A DNA stretch of 64,000 nt, from contig CM065878.1 of assembly GCA_033439255.1 (NCBI GenBank), positions 2,852,001-2,916,000 on the forward strand, read 5' to 3'. Shown piece after piece: positions 45,584 through 57,196 of this stretch. The translations under genes and the position numbers were made by a program. The DNA is from Hericium rajendrae (Eukaryota; Basidiomycota; Agaricomycetes; Russulales; Hericiaceae). Below the pieces are notes generated by a model. It did not search any database. It was not told where the DNA came from and saw only the letters and a list, made by a program, of their open reading frames with translations. How positions within the stretch are numbered: position 1 is the stretch's first letter; every line of letters begins with the position of its first letter.

Positions 45584-47676
45584 ATGTTGTTCTTCTACTA
45601 CATTGCTATGGCAGCGCTGGGCCTATTCAGCGTTGTCCAATTCCAAGAGGTTCCTGACGACGGTTCCGGCTTCACCATTGGCAGCGGATCCACTCCGTAC
45701 ACATTCTTCCGGCGAATTACACACATGGCTCGTCGACACACTGTCGTGCGAAGGAGGTCAGCTCCAGTTTCGATCCTCGTGTTCCCCATCTTTCTTCCCT
45801 TTCATCCTGGAAACGGAACTGGCAACGTCCCGAAGCCCACTCATGTGCGCCACACCCGGTCGACTCCTCGCTCTATCGTCGCGCCCCGCCCTACCCAACT
45901 CCTTGATAACTTGCTTTCCGAGGGCATGACGTACTCCAATCTATCTCTCTCAAAGATGGGCTCTCCGCTTACTCTCGATTTCGCCAATCTATCCACGCTG
46001 GTAGACTATCCCGTCGTCTGGGGCCCTGTAAACGCGCCCTTGGTCACAGAGCCCAGCACCCCATTCTTCCCGAAGGAGCACGTCAGCCCGCCTGTTCCTG
46101 CGGCTCCTCATACACCGCCTCCCGTCGATCAAACCGTACCATCTCCAGATGCATCCAGCGGCATGGACTGTCCAGACGGCTGGACACATGTGGAAACCGT
46201 GCATTATCGCATATTTCGCCGTACAGAGGACATGGGCTTGCAGATCATCGGTACCCCGCCCGTTCGACATGAAGACATCTATGTCGATGACAGCCTTTTC
46301 AAGAAGGCCACCAGACTTTGGTTCATAAACAACTACAATTCTATTGTCGGTTTCCTGATGTCGGAATACGCACACGCGGTGATGATGCTTTGCTTGGGAT
46401 TCGCTATATTTGGCGTGAGTATGGGTGTTACAATTGTGATCATCAGTGGTTGGTTGTTTTCTATCGCTTCTGTGAACGACGCTCAATCTGTTTGAAATAG
46501 CTGGCTGCCTATCATTCGTAAGATGGCTGGTGAGTAAATCGAGACCTAGTACAATGGAATGATCTGAATGGGCCGTGAACAGGATGGCAAGACTAAGCCG
46601 ACGTTTGATTCGTTTGACCTTGCCTTTCATCAAGACGGAACCTCGTCGGAATGGATGGCTTCGCAGACAGACCCTACATCCGCCACAGGTAACATATTCA
46701 ATGAGCTTCCAGATCAAGTCGAACAGGTAGAACTACATCTTTCCTTTTAGTCTGCTCTCGTCGATTGACTGGATTGTCCGCAGCCCTTGGAGGCGTTTAT
46801 TTCAGATTGGCCCTCGTCTCCACCCTCGCCTGCGAATCAACAATACCCTCCACTTCCCCTTCCATCAAATGCTCCTCAGGAGAAGCCTCTGGAGAAGCCG
46901 GTTGACGGTGCAGGCCGAGTCGACTCGGGCAAGCTCTCTTCCACGCAGCCTCACTCAAAGCGTCTCATATGTCCCCTTCCAGGACGCGCTCTTAAGAATC
47001 AGTCTCAGGATAAATATCAGAAGGCACCTGAGGAAGAGCCTTCGAAGAAGGCTCAGGAAAAGTCAGTCAATGGCGCGAGCAAGCTTAACTTCGACTTTTC
47101 CAACCCGGCCCCCACCATGGATGCTACGGAGAGCCCGTCGATCTCAGAGAATGCTTCGGTCGGCACTGCAAGTAAGGCCATCGTACCCAACAGTGTGCCC
47201 CAGAATGGCGAGTTAGCGGACACTCCCGAAAGCGCTACCAGTGCTGCAGGGACTGTGCCAACAGAAGGTATGTGCCATCATGTTCCGATGATGATATCTC
47301 CGTATATGCTAATTTTGCACCTCAGATGGCCAACGCCTTCCCGAGAAGGAGTCGACTGCGCTTGCTAGCAGTACCGAAGTCACCAATAGTGCTGGTAAAG
47401 ACCACACTGATGCGGATTCTGTGGACAGCGCATCTACCGTCAAGGCCACCCAGGCTGCAGAAGGCGAGATCGTAATGGCTTTGGTCTCGGATGCGAGTTT
47501 CTGACTCGCGCGTATTGCTTTTAGTCCTGGAGGGTGCTACTCTCACCGCCGAACCGAATGACACGCAGACCTGGGCGATTGCGAGCCACAAGAAGAACAA
47601 GAAGAACAAGAAAAACAAGAAGGGGCAGAACAAGAACCAGAACTCTCCGGCACAGGCTGAGCCAGCTCCTCAATGA
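45584..47676 (+). CDS. putative membrane protein with Lys/Asn-rich C terminus, unknown function
   Basis: ATG 45584 opens with a hydrophobic segment (MLFFYYIAMAALGLFSVVQF), probably a signal anchor. A Pro/Thr-rich lumenal-looking region follows, with a compact block CPDGWTHVETVHYRIFRRTE, and then a second transmembrane stretch (AHAVMMLCLGFAIFGVSM). After one or two introns near 46415-46580 the protein continues as a Ser/Pro/Glu-rich soluble tail (PLEAFISDWPSSPPSP…) and ends with repeats of KNK before SPAQAEPAPQ, TGA-terminated at 47676. The splice joins near 46420-46580 have more than one frame-compatible solution, and the last intron (near 47470-47529) may use acceptor AG at 47520 or 47529, so residue-level structure is uncertain. 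I recognise no family. Confidence 0.5.
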
Positions 47677-49516
47677 TTCAATCATCCCGCCACGCATCGC
47701 ACTCGCATTCGTCAAACGGTTTCCGCATGTTTTAACAGACCAGCTTTCATCTCTCGCGCATCGATTTGTTCTCAATATTGTTCTGTTTTCTGCTTTCATA
47801 TTGCATTGCAACTGTATAGTTTGCTAATCTTCTGTGTTTATATTCATTGCACATCCCTTTCCTCGTACCCTTTCCGTATACTTTGATCCCGAGGCGTTTG
47901 ATGGGCTCAAACTTGGCGAAGGACGCTTCGCCATGTTTGAGCCTATCAAAGCCTAACCTTACCTACGCTACCCAATGCCCAGACTGCCTGCTACCCAGGC
48001 CGCCCGATATGTAGGCCACCCAATACCCATGCCCCCTCATCCCGTTTCCCCGTCCATTGGCTCTTTCCCACTCATTCCCCGAGCTTGGCGCCTGGCACCG
48101 CGGTGAGTGAGGTCCACGTCGTTAGATTTTCAAGCAGATGTCTCACGAACATTCTGCATAGTATTGACGCATACACCCGGTCGAGTGCTACACTCGGACT
48201 CATGATCATATCGTCCAGTCGAACCGGCTACCACAAGGCGGCAGGCTTCCGCCGGCCCACATTCATCTCCTATGGCCCACGCCGCCTTGTGGAGTTCGTC
48301 ATGCCGCCTATGCTCGGTCTATACACGCTTGCGACAAGATGGTGGCTGCTCGTCCGGGGGGAACCCGTTGCCGGGAGCATTGGTAAGAGAAGTGCTAAGC
48401 GAACCCCTGCAGCGTTCTGGACAGGGGCACGGGCACTGGACTGGCTGGTCGCAGCGGCGAGCATACTCCGAGGACACCGAAACGGCACCGAGGCTGCGAA
48501 AGGTCAGACACATGACGGATGACCGCTTCATGCCTCTGGGTATGGGGGAATGCGGGCCGAACACGCATTGTCTGCGCGCAGAGGGTAGGAACACAGTTCT
48601 TGCCACCGGCGGTTGACTCACGGATTTTTGCCTTCGTGGTCGATGAACTGTGAGGCGTCACTGTTCGTCCCCACTAGGGCTGCGACCTATAGTGCCTGCA
48701 GATGCACAGCGGGTACCCAGGGCTGAGCAGGTGAATGCAGTCCTTACCACCTTGTGTCTACATGTCACTGACGTACCTTGTCTAGTCACTAATCCCGATG
48801 TCAGTCCGGACGTGGCCGTTGAAGTAAAGTGGACGTGTTCGATGACGGTGTGCTTCCAATGCTTCCAGCCTCAACGTATGTCCAGTTGCCCTGCCACGTC
48901 GACACCTGTCCGGAACTGGGTTTGCTCGCATTTCTCTTACCTGCAAGCATGCTTTCGTGCTTCGGACTAATCCCAGACTTGAGATACGACGATTGCAGAC
49001 GTCGTTCTCACAGCACCATGCAGCGTAGGCCGGGCCGCCAGACGAATTGCCGCGCGATCCCTCGATTCCGAGTCGCAACGCTCTTTAGAGCCACGACGAT
49101 TTCGAGTCGTGACGACACACGCGGCGCGAGGGATGGGACACGATGATGAGATCGATCCGTAGAGTCACCGATTACGGGAGGAAGAGCTATAAGGGTCCGC
49201 TATGATCAACGTACCGTTGTCAGCCAACGTCTTCATAGATGAGGGTCTTCATATTCCAGAGGCTTCGCCTCGAACATACTTAGGGCGACGGGTAGTCCAG
49301 GGTTATTTCATGGGTAGAATCATTGTATAGGCAAAATACAAGGGTCGTGAACAAGGAAAGATCATCCTGACATTACATTATCGCTGTAAACAGTAGCGCA
49401 CTTGGAGTTCACACCGGTAATTGGAAAAGGGAAAAGTGTATAAGACATGGAATAGCGGATGAAAACGTGGGTAACGGGTGGCAGGACATGAACATGAGGT
49501 CCGTGCGGCCTCTGAA
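47677..49516. other. 1.8-kb gene-poor stretch with a foldback hairpin
   Basis: This stretch lies between the 3' ends of two convergent genes (the membrane-protein gene on + and YPT7 on -). It includes a near-perfect foldback at 47893-47953, a stretch of CCCA-rich imperfect repeats (about 47970-48060) and a short inverted repeat around CACGAC..GTCGTG at about 49092-49111. Longer frames (for example 48085-48522) lack an ATG and motifs. No gene is supported. Confidence 0.4.
47893..47953. repeat. foldback: about 28-bp inverted repeat with a 4-base loop
   Basis: Left arm 47893-47921 and right arm 47926-47953 pair with two mismatches and one unpaired base around loop GACG. Core arm words are GGCTCAAAC and TGGCGAAG. 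It sits 217 bp past the upstream stop codon. It could be a miniature foldback element or a transcript hairpin. Confidence 0.65.
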
Positions 49517-50515
49517 TCAACAGTTGCAGCCGTAGGCTTGCGACGACTCGGAGTCGATCCTGATGGGGTCGGGGTAGTCCACATACCTTGAATGGGTAAA
49601 TGAGATGAGATGGAGTGACGGGTGGCACGACATGAATTACGCACAATTGCTCCTCTGCCTCTTGCTGAAGTGCATTCTTGGCAACAGTCTGGAATGCTTG
49701 CTCAACATTGATAGCCTCCTTCGCCTGACGTCTCGAAATAGGGGATGTTCCCCTTGGATTGACACCATGTCATTGCCCGCTTCTGGGTAACCTGACGACC
49801 GAGTCGGACAAACGTCCCCGTGCATGAGCATCGCGACGATTTTCAAGTCTATCAATGCAATGCGCACCTGTCGTTTGTTCTCCTCCATATCAATTTTATT
49901 GCCGAGGACAACGAAAGGGAAGTTCTCCGGATCATGGGGGCTTGCTTGGATCAAGAACTCGTCACGCCAACTGTCGAGGGTCTCAAAGGACTTGGAACTG
50001 TTGACGTCGTAAACCAGCACACAGCAGTCTGCGCCACGGTAGAAGGCGACACCCAGAGATTGGAAACGTTCTTGACCAGCAGTATCCCAGAGCTACAAAT
50101 GGCCGGGTGTTCAGCGCGCCGCAAAGAAAAGGCTATATAATTCGACGTACCTGCATTGTGACCAGACGATCATCTACCATGACCTCCTTCGTAAGGCTAG
50201 GTGAGGACAATATGATTAGGTATGTGGAAAATGCAAAGATAGAAAATGGACGACGCACAAATCCGCGCCGATAGTAGCCTTGTACTGGTTACTGAAGCGT
50301 TTGTTGACATATTGGTTCATAAGCGAGGTCTTGCCGACACTAGAGACGGGATAGATGTTCAGTTTGAGCAAAACCATCTATACATTATGCAGTTCGTGGA
50401 TAGACGAACCCGCTGTCGCCGAGAATGATAACCTGGCGCAATACATGACGACGTCAGTATGGTGGCATAGCTTGGGGATGAGACCAATACCGACCTTGAG
50501 GAGAACTCGCCCCAT
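49517..50515 (-). CDS. YPT7: YPT7/RAB7 small GTPase, one-base insertion in the TSAK motif
   Basis: A vacuolar/late-endosomal Rab that recruits HOPS for membrane fusion and autophagosome-vacuole fusion. Exons from ATG 50515 read MGRVLLK, then [26 protein letters not shown] (P-loop GDSGVGKT split by an intron), [34 protein letters not shown] and VFVLGNKID (G4). After the intron comes [20 protein letters not shown], where the expected [20 protein letters not shown] is broken by one extra base (a C too many at 49724-49725 on the plus strand). The last exon reads [19 protein letters not shown] and ends CNC-stop (TGA 49519-49517), the double-geranylgeranyl signal. Both sides of the frameshift are otherwise perfectly conserved, which favours a base error. 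The gene is divergent from ATG16. Confidence 0.9.
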
Positions 50516-50848
50516 TATTCTGTGAGATTCGAGGACAGGGGATGTATGGTCAGGAAGAAATGTGAAGAATGATAGAGGTGAGGAGCGGCAGTCAGGGAGC
50601 AGGCCAAGTTGGATCCTTGGCGCTGCAGCCGGCGCCGTCTCGTCAGACCAGCCCGCAATGCCAGATACGGACCGATCTTGCCGGCCGTTCCGGCCGATCG
50701 CCGTGCCTTCTGCCATCATCGCACTCAGCTTCGGGCACGCTCTGCTCAACCAACGCCTCTTCCATTGCTCAGGCGTTCGTGATTTTTGTGTGGAACCAAC
50801 GTACACGTACATTGACGAGCAGTGTGTACTGCTATCTGCCCTGTCGCC
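50516..50848. promoter_or_regulatory. divergent promoter region between YPT7 and ATG16
   Basis: 333 bp separate the two start codons (50515 on - and 50849 on +), so both promoters lie here. I see no TATA box; a GC-rich patch occurs at about 50620-50710. This is inferred from orientation. Confidence 0.45.
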
Positions 50849-51848
50849 ATGGCAGAACCTGCGTGGCAGGAACTACTTCGATTGCGCCTTGCTGAGCGGA
50901 ATTCGAGGGAGTCTGCTTTCGCTCCCATCATAGAGCAATGTATGTGGGATCATCCCATCCTTCTCGCACTCTATGTCTAACGTCATCTCAAGATCGCAGA
51001 TTGGCTCAACAGACAAAGCTTCTGAAAGAACGGAATGCCTCCTTACTTCGCGCGGTGGCCAGTGTGAAGCAAAACCCTAGCAGCTCCACTGTATTCGTAC
51101 CGGGGACTGGCGAAGAGTGCGTATGCGGTGCTTTCGTCAGATTCTCATTCTCATTTGCTTGTAAACAGGAATCCAGTTCGGGCTGCTTATATCGCATCGC
51201 TCGAGTCACAGATATCCTCATTACGCGACGAGCTTGCGACGGTATACAAGACTCAGGGTCAGAATGCACAGCGGCTGCTGGCCATGAATGAGACCCTCCG
51301 GGAGAAAGAAGAACTATCAAGGATAGATTCGGAGGCATTGAGGAAGACAAGAGACGAGATAGCTAACCTGAGGAGAAAAGTCGAACAACATGCGGAAGTT
51401 ATGGCCGAGAAAGATAGGACGGCACAGGTGAGTTCATACATTATCACTGCATTGCATGATTCAAACTTCTCTTTCATAGATTCTCCATGACGAGATCAGC
51501 ACTTTGCAGCTCGAACTCGGACAGATTGAAGAGCGAAACCAGAATCTGACACGAGATAATGCCAAGCTCCTGCAGCGCTGGCTGGATGCCAAGCAGACAG
51601 AAGTCAATCGAATGAACGAGGCCAACGATTTCTATGAGGACCTTCGTACACGACATCAAGCTGTGCTAAATTGGCGAGACGGGTCCGAATCGGTCTCAAA
51701 CACAGGTGATGGCGCAGATGCCCAGAGCCTCTCGCAAAGTGGCCGGTCGGGAAACGGCAGTGTGAACGGGGAGGGAGCCACCACGGGGACGAAGGATGGG
51801 ACAAGATCTCAGCCGGAGAAGGGGGTGAATCTGACACCGAATGGTTAA
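50849..51848 (+). CDS. ATG16: autophagy protein ATG16
   Basis: Atg16 dimerises through a coiled coil and holds Atg12-Atg5 at the phagophore to direct Atg8 lipidation. The N terminus MAEPAWQELLRLRLAERNSR is the Atg5-binding helix with the W..L..RL..RN..E signature; the following exon YRRLAQQTKLLKERNASLLR begins the coiled coil. The rest is heptad-rich up to about residue 190 (IASLESQISSLRDELATVYK; ILHDEISTLQLELGQIEERN; RWLDAKQTEVNRMNEANDFY). The protein ends in a Gly/Ser-rich tail (NGEGATTGTKDGTRSQ). There is no WD40 domain, as in yeast. Introns lie near 50940-50993, 51118-51169 and 51429-51480. The start is ATG 50849 and the stop is TAA 51846-51848. Confidence 0.88.
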
Positions 51849-52310
51849 TGGTCGATGAGTAGATGTTCTATTTCATATCCCCTGCATTTTACCGTAATCG
51901 CCACCTCATCTTACTGGTCTCATGGTGCTTATACCCAGTGTTTCGTTGGATATCCTGGCTTCTTCAGAACAATGGTATCGTGTCCGCCGACATATTTATT
52001 CTTATTGCCTCTAGTACGACAGCAGTCTAGACTCGCCTATCTGTGCCATGCGAGGTGAGTGCCGGGGCCGTTGAACTTGCAGGAATACGTGTGGGGGAAG
52101 CACGTGATGGCGACGCGCTGGTTGACTGTTTGTTTGGCTCTGCTTGAGGCGACGCGTATATAACCCTGGTCAACTGCCCGCCCGCTCGTCCCTTTGAGTT
52201 GCTTTCCCCGCTGTCGCACAACAACTCAAGTTCAACAATCCTATACCCCCTACGCTTCACATCCTATTCCCCAGGCACATAGTATACACCCTCGTTAGTT
52301 ATCGATCACA
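51849..52310. other. intergenic with candidate TATA element
   Basis: This stretch holds the ATG16 3' flank and the promoter of the repetitive secreted protein. TATATAA occurs at 52157-52163, followed by a pyrimidine-rich leader (about 52180-52290) containing many C/T and CA repeats. No gene is supported. Confidence 0.4.
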
Positions 52311-55086
52311 ATGCGCACCTCTACGCTCAGTCTGTCTCTTCTGGCCGCCACGCTCTCTCCAACTATTATCAATGCCTCCCCCATCCCCTTCGCTCATCAA
52401 ATACCCAACGCTAGGGCTATCCAGAAGAGCTCTAATGGCGGCGTAGCCGGCGGGCGCGTTGCAATTCGTAATTACGCTGCCGACGCTGGTATGAAGTCCA
52501 TTCGGGCCGTGGGCCTCATCGACATTGCTGGAACGAACGCCGGCGACGGCGGCAATGCCGACTCTGGCGACAGCAGCAGCTGCGGGTGGGTCTCCTCCTC
52601 TTTTCTCAAATATTCGAGCCACTTTTGACGACCTTCATGCAGGGCTGGTTCAGATGGCTCCGGCTCAGCGTATTCTGGCGCTGGCGGAAATGCTCCTGGA
52701 GGCGACATTGACCTCGGCGGCTCGCCTGACAGTTCCAGCAGCGATGCAACTGCTCCGGCTGGCGACGACGGTTCTGGCGACGGCGGCTCTGGCGATGACT
52801 CCGGCTCCGGCGACATTAATGCAGCAGCTCCAGCTGCAGCGGCCCCCAATGGCGATGGTTCTGGTGACGGCGGTGCCGGTGATGGCGGCCCTGGTGACGG
52901 CGGCCCTGATACCAGCGGTGATGCCAGTCCTACGGCTGGTGATAGCGGCTCTGGCGGCGGCGGTTCTGTTGGTGGCTCCGGCTCCGGTGACATAAGTGCT
53001 CCAGCTCCAGCTCCAGCGGCCCCCAATGGCGATGGTTCTGGTGACGGCGGCTCTGTTGGTGGGTCCGGCTCTGGCGACATTAGTGCTGCAGCTCCAGCTG
53101 CAGCAGCCCCCAATGGCGATGGTTCTGGTGACGGTGGCTCTGGCAACGGCGGCTCTGCTAACGGTGGTGCAGTTGGAGATGGAGCCAGCGGCGACTCGGG
53201 AAGCGGTTCTGGCTCTGGCTCTGGCTCTGGCTCTGGATCCGGTTCTGTCTCTGCCTCCACTGGCGGCCCTTCCTCTGGCTCTGACACTGGCCCGGATGGG
53301 AGCAGCGGACCTAGTGGCACCAACGGCAATGACAGTGGTTTCGACGCAGGCAACGATAACCTTGGTCGGCCGGGTTCCGGCGACACTGCCTCTAGTTCTG
53401 GTAACAAAACGCCCATAGGCTCAGGCTCAGACTCAGGCTCAGACTCAGACGCGAACACAGGATCGCCCTCGTTGCTCAACGTCCTCTCAAACAACGCGGG
53501 CAATGGTGGCGACGCTTCTTCCGGTGGGGCGAGGTAAGCATGGTCACCCATATCCTGATTATAATCTCCTTTGACAAGGCACATTCGCCCTTGGCAGCGG
53601 TGGTGGCTCCGGCTCTGGAAGTTCTGGAACTGGTGGTGATGCCGACGGAGGATCTGAAGGATCTTCGCAGCCTGGTGGTCTCCTCAATGTTATGTCGAAC
53701 AATGCTGGTGATGGTGGCGACGCCTTTTCTGGCGATGGCGCCGGGTAAGCGTGTCATGAACATTCTCACTAGTAAATTTTCTAATGACCCGAGTTTACCT
53801 TTTATAACGGCAATAGCGGCTCCGGAGGATCTGGAACGGGCGGGAACGCCGATGGAGGATCTGCTCGTTCCGGCGGTCTCATCAATGTTATGTCGAATAA
53901 TGCTGGTGACGGTGGTGATGCTGCCTCAGGGGACACTGAGTGAGTCCGACTCGTACTTTGGTTGATCTCGTTCTCATCAAATTCACTTTAGCGACAGCAG
54001 CTCTGGCGGCGGATCTGGTGGATCCGGTACAGGCGGTAACGCAGATGGAGGAGAAGTCTCTGATTTCGACGGCGGCCTGCTCAATGCTCTCTCCGACAAT
54101 GCTGGAGACGGTGGGGACGCCTCTTCCGGAGACATGAGGTAAGACATGCTTTACTGCTACTCGCTTTACTCAGTTGATTGTTTGTTTGTCTAGGAAACGC
54201 ACTCCCGATAACTACAGCGGGGCCGGGGGTGATGCATCTGGTGGCTCAGTTGGTTCAGCTAATGGCAAGAACCGCACCAACAAGAATTCGGCTTGCTCCA
54301 TGAAGTGAAATGGGCGCCGTCGTCAGACGCGGGGGCAATTCTGCAAGGGCACAGTCCGGGAACGGCGGGAACGCTAAAGGGGGCTCAGTTTCTGACTCCG
54401 GAGACATGGTCAACGTTGGGTCTGGTAATAATTTCCTCCGTGCGACTGCACGAACAGTTATTGATCCATCTTGCAGACAATGCTGGTGACGGCGGCAGCG
54501 CGAAAGTCCGGTTCTGTGAGCCGTAGGGCCAACTCCGGGACTGGCGGACAAGCTCAAGGAGGATCAGTCTCGCCTGGCTCTGAAGGCATGATCAACGTTG
54601 CGTCAGGTAGAAATACAGTCTATCCAGTTGCTGTGTGAGCGATTGCTGACTTGTCCTGCAGGCAACGCTGGTGACGGTGGCAGTGCGAAGTCAGGCTCTG
54701 TCAGGAGGTCTAATTCCGGTGCCGGCGGGAAGGCTCATGGAGGGTCAGTTTCTGGCTCTGGAGGTATGATCAACATCATGTCGAGTAAGAGTATTTCTCC
54801 ATCGTCTTGCTATGAGTGATTGCTGACTGCCTTGTAGACAATGCTGGCGACGGCGGCAGAGCCAAGTCAGGTTCTGCTTCAGCCAAGAGCGGGAGCGGTT
54901 CCGCGTACTCCGGCACCGGCGGGGAGGCTGCCGGAGGTTCGATAAAGGATGGGGCTGGATCTGGCACATTGGCCAACATCATGTCGGGTACGTCTTCATT
55001 CATCTTGTCGGATATCTTCTCACCCTTCTCCCGCAGATAACGCTGGAGATGGTGGCGATGCAAGCTCAGGAGGCGTTCATGCGTAA
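52311..55086 (+). CDS. secreted Gly/Ser/Asp-rich protein made of repeated exon modules (NAGDGG motif)
   Basis: ATG 52311 starts a signal peptide (MRTSTLSLSLLAATLSPTII, cleavage near NASP). The first exon ends in NAGDGGNADSGDSSSCG; then comes a long exon of low-complexity Gly/Ser/Asp/Pro/Ala (about 52645-53536) holding repeats of APNGDGSGDGG and a (GS)n run. From there the gene is a chain of similar small exons, each carrying a GGSGTGGNADGG-type half and an N(V/A)(M/L)SNNAGDGGDA-type half. Introns in the first series are all phase 2 (after 53536, 53750, 53939, 54137); in the last series they are phase 1 and fall just before NAGDGG (54424, 54608, 54782, 54987). The final exon reads NAGDGGDASSGGVHA and stops at TAA 55084-55086. 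Frame is broken near 54297-54310 and by an extra A at 54503-54505. Function unknown, likely extracellular or wall-associated. Confidence 0.65.
53205..53236 (+). repeat. in-frame GGCTCT hexamer repeat (Gly-Ser)
   Basis: About five tandem copies of GGCTCT encode a Gly-Ser run. Slippage at this spot would change length in steps of two residues without loss of frame. Confidence 0.7.
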
Positions 55087-55683
55087 CGATAGACCACAAT
55101 TTCGGGGGCTTGCGTATATTTGATCGACTAGCACAATATCTTCTTGTAGACTACTCATGATTCAATTTTTCAGTTACATTTACGGATGCGTTTCGTCACC
55201 ATGATCTCTTACAGATAAACCGAGGATATAAGCGATGAAATTAATCGCAATCTTCTGTGGCGGCGCATCAAGAATTCACGTTGCAGTGAAGACAAGGCCA
55301 TACATTTGCTGGCATTGCATTAGCGACGATGCATCAGTCCGTGATGAAAGCACAGAATTGAGGAGAGGAGTAACAGAAAAAGGCCTGTTAATAAGGAGCA
55401 GGAGAGTACCAAACGAGAAAGAACCTATATAATTCATCATCACAAAGAAATTTCACAGAAGGAAGAAAGATGAAACAGGAGAATAGCCTCGAAGGCGACA
55501 AATTTGAGAGGAGAGAAATAATAAAAGAAACAGCTGGCTACTTCGACGTGATGACGATAATCACAGAGACTTTGCTACTGAGCCAGGATTCGAGAGGGCT
55601 ACATTCGGATAGAACAAGATTATGGAGGAAACGAGCAATGGGAACACAATGTGCGAGTAAAGCAGATGAGTGTATGGATGCAA
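55087..55683. other. intergenic between convergent genes, no supported feature
   Basis: Nearly 600 bp, A-rich on the plus strand from about 55380 to 55620. It holds the 3' flanks of the repetitive secreted protein and the RNA-binding protein. Nothing else is seen. Confidence 0.4.
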
Positions 55684-57196
55684 TTAAGAGCCCTGTTGGC
55701 CGTCCACCGGGCCCTGTTGACCAGCGGCGGGCTGCTGTCCGTAGTAACCTAAAAAATCGGGTCAGCACATAGAAGCCGAATATGCAACGTGGAGACTTAC
55801 CGCCCCAGTAGTTCGAATAGTAGGAGCTGGGATCTCCAGCGGGCCACTGGCCCTGAGCAGCTGCACCAGCTGCCTCCGCACCAGGAGCGGCCTGGCCTGC
55901 GCCAAGACCTGCTCCTGCAGCGCCCGCTGCAGGCTGTGGCATGCCGGGGCAGCGCCCCCCGGGCTGCCAGCTGCAGCACCCTGCCCCGGGTAGCCGTAGC
56001 CACCGAATCCATACTGGACCGTACTGGGTCGGCTGCGGCATGCCGTACATGGGCTGAAAGTGACATGAGCACATTTCGATGGTAATTACTAAAAAAGGGG
56101 ACGTACCAGGCTACCGAAAGGCGCGGCTCCAGTCGTAGGGCTCAGCGGAGCGGCAGCACCCACTCCACCGTCAGCCCTGTCTTTGCCCCAGCTGCACTTG
56201 ATAGGCCTGCCGTGGACCATCTGGCCTTGAAGCTGGACGATAGCAAGGGCCGCATGCTCGTGCGTGTCGAGCTTGACGAAGGCAAAGCCGCGGTCAGCCT
56301 GCATGCGGATCTCGGACAGGTAGCCGATGGACTGGAACAGGGGGATGAGGTCCGCCTGAGTGCAGTAGGGGACGAGGTTGCCGACGTAAACGGTGGAGTT
56401 GTACGCTGGAGTTTGCTGTACGACGGACTCGTAAGATAGGGGTCCGCCCTGGAAGTTGATAGGCGCGGGAGCACCACCGGTGCTGGCTGCTGGACGAGGC
56501 GAAGTGCCGGTCGCCCCGGGCATAGCACCCTGTGTCTTTTGGTTGGCCCAGTTGACACGAATGGCACGGGAGCCGAGCCATTCGCCATTCATGGTCGCGA
56601 TGGCCTGCTCGGCGTCGGTCTTGTCCCGGAAGGCAAGGAAGCCATAACCGCGAGATTTTCCAGAGTTCATGTCCCACATCACGCGAGCGTCTGACATGGT
56701 GCCGAAGGCGGCGAAGGCCTTGGCGAGTACCTCGTCGTTGACTTCAGGAGAAAGATCGCCGACGAAGACGTGGTAGTGGCCGGAGGTGTCTTCCTTGTTT
56801 TGCTGACCCTGGTAAGCCCAGTTGACTCGAATCTCGGTGTCGAAGATCTTGCGGCCGTTGAGGGTCTGAAGAGCAGTCTCTGCAGCGCGCATGTCCATGT
56901 ATTCGACGAAACCGTAGTTGAGACCGCCGTGCTGGTAGTTCCTGTCCGGAATGATTTTGACATGCTGGACAGGTCCGGCGACGGCGAAGATCTCCGTAAG
57001 CATGTATTCGGTCACGCGGGGACTGAGGTTGCCGACGTAGAGGTGAGCCCGTCGCTACATGGCAGAGAATGGAGATGAGCATATGGTGGGGATGAAGGGG
57101 TAGAAAAAAGTTGTAAATCTTCATATCACTGGTAGAGAAGCATATGAAAATACGTACAGGGGCCTCAGCCGGATTCATTCCACCCATCGGATTCAT
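55684..57196 (-). CDS. PUB1: PUB1/TIA1-type RNA-binding protein with three RRMs
   Basis: Poly(U)-binding family that stabilises or represses mRNAs in the cytoplasm and in stress granules. The first exon is MNPMGGMNPAEAP (start 57196-57194); after an intron comes RRM1 (RRAHLYVGNLSPRVTEYM; NYGFVEYMDM), RRM2 (HYHVFVGDLSPEVNDEV; RGYGFLAFRD) and RRM3 (STVYVGNLVPYCTQADL; RGFAFVKLD). Between RRM2 and RRM3 is a Pro/Ala/Gly linker. The C-terminal Gly/Ala/Gln-rich tail (from about 56055) suffers two compensating frameshifts: a run in another frame (YGFGGYGYPGQGAAAGSPGG) lies between MPQPTQYGPV and MPQPAAGAAGAG. The last exon reads YYGQQPAAGQQGPVDGQQG and stops at TAA 55686-55684. The region upstream of the start is strongly C/T-rich on the coding strand, common in highly expressed fungal genes. 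Confidence 0.88.

Noticed and set aside
48085-48522. 146-codon plus-strand frame in the gene-poor region
   Set aside because: It has no ATG at the start, overlaps frames on both strands and shows no recognisable motif.
52472-53584. 370-codon minus-strand frame, very rich in Pro/Glu/Ser
   Set aside because: It is the mirror image of the Gly/Ser/Asp repeat exon on the plus strand. High GC periodicity keeps it open; it has no motif, and it runs across the plus-strand intron boundaries near 52587-52643.
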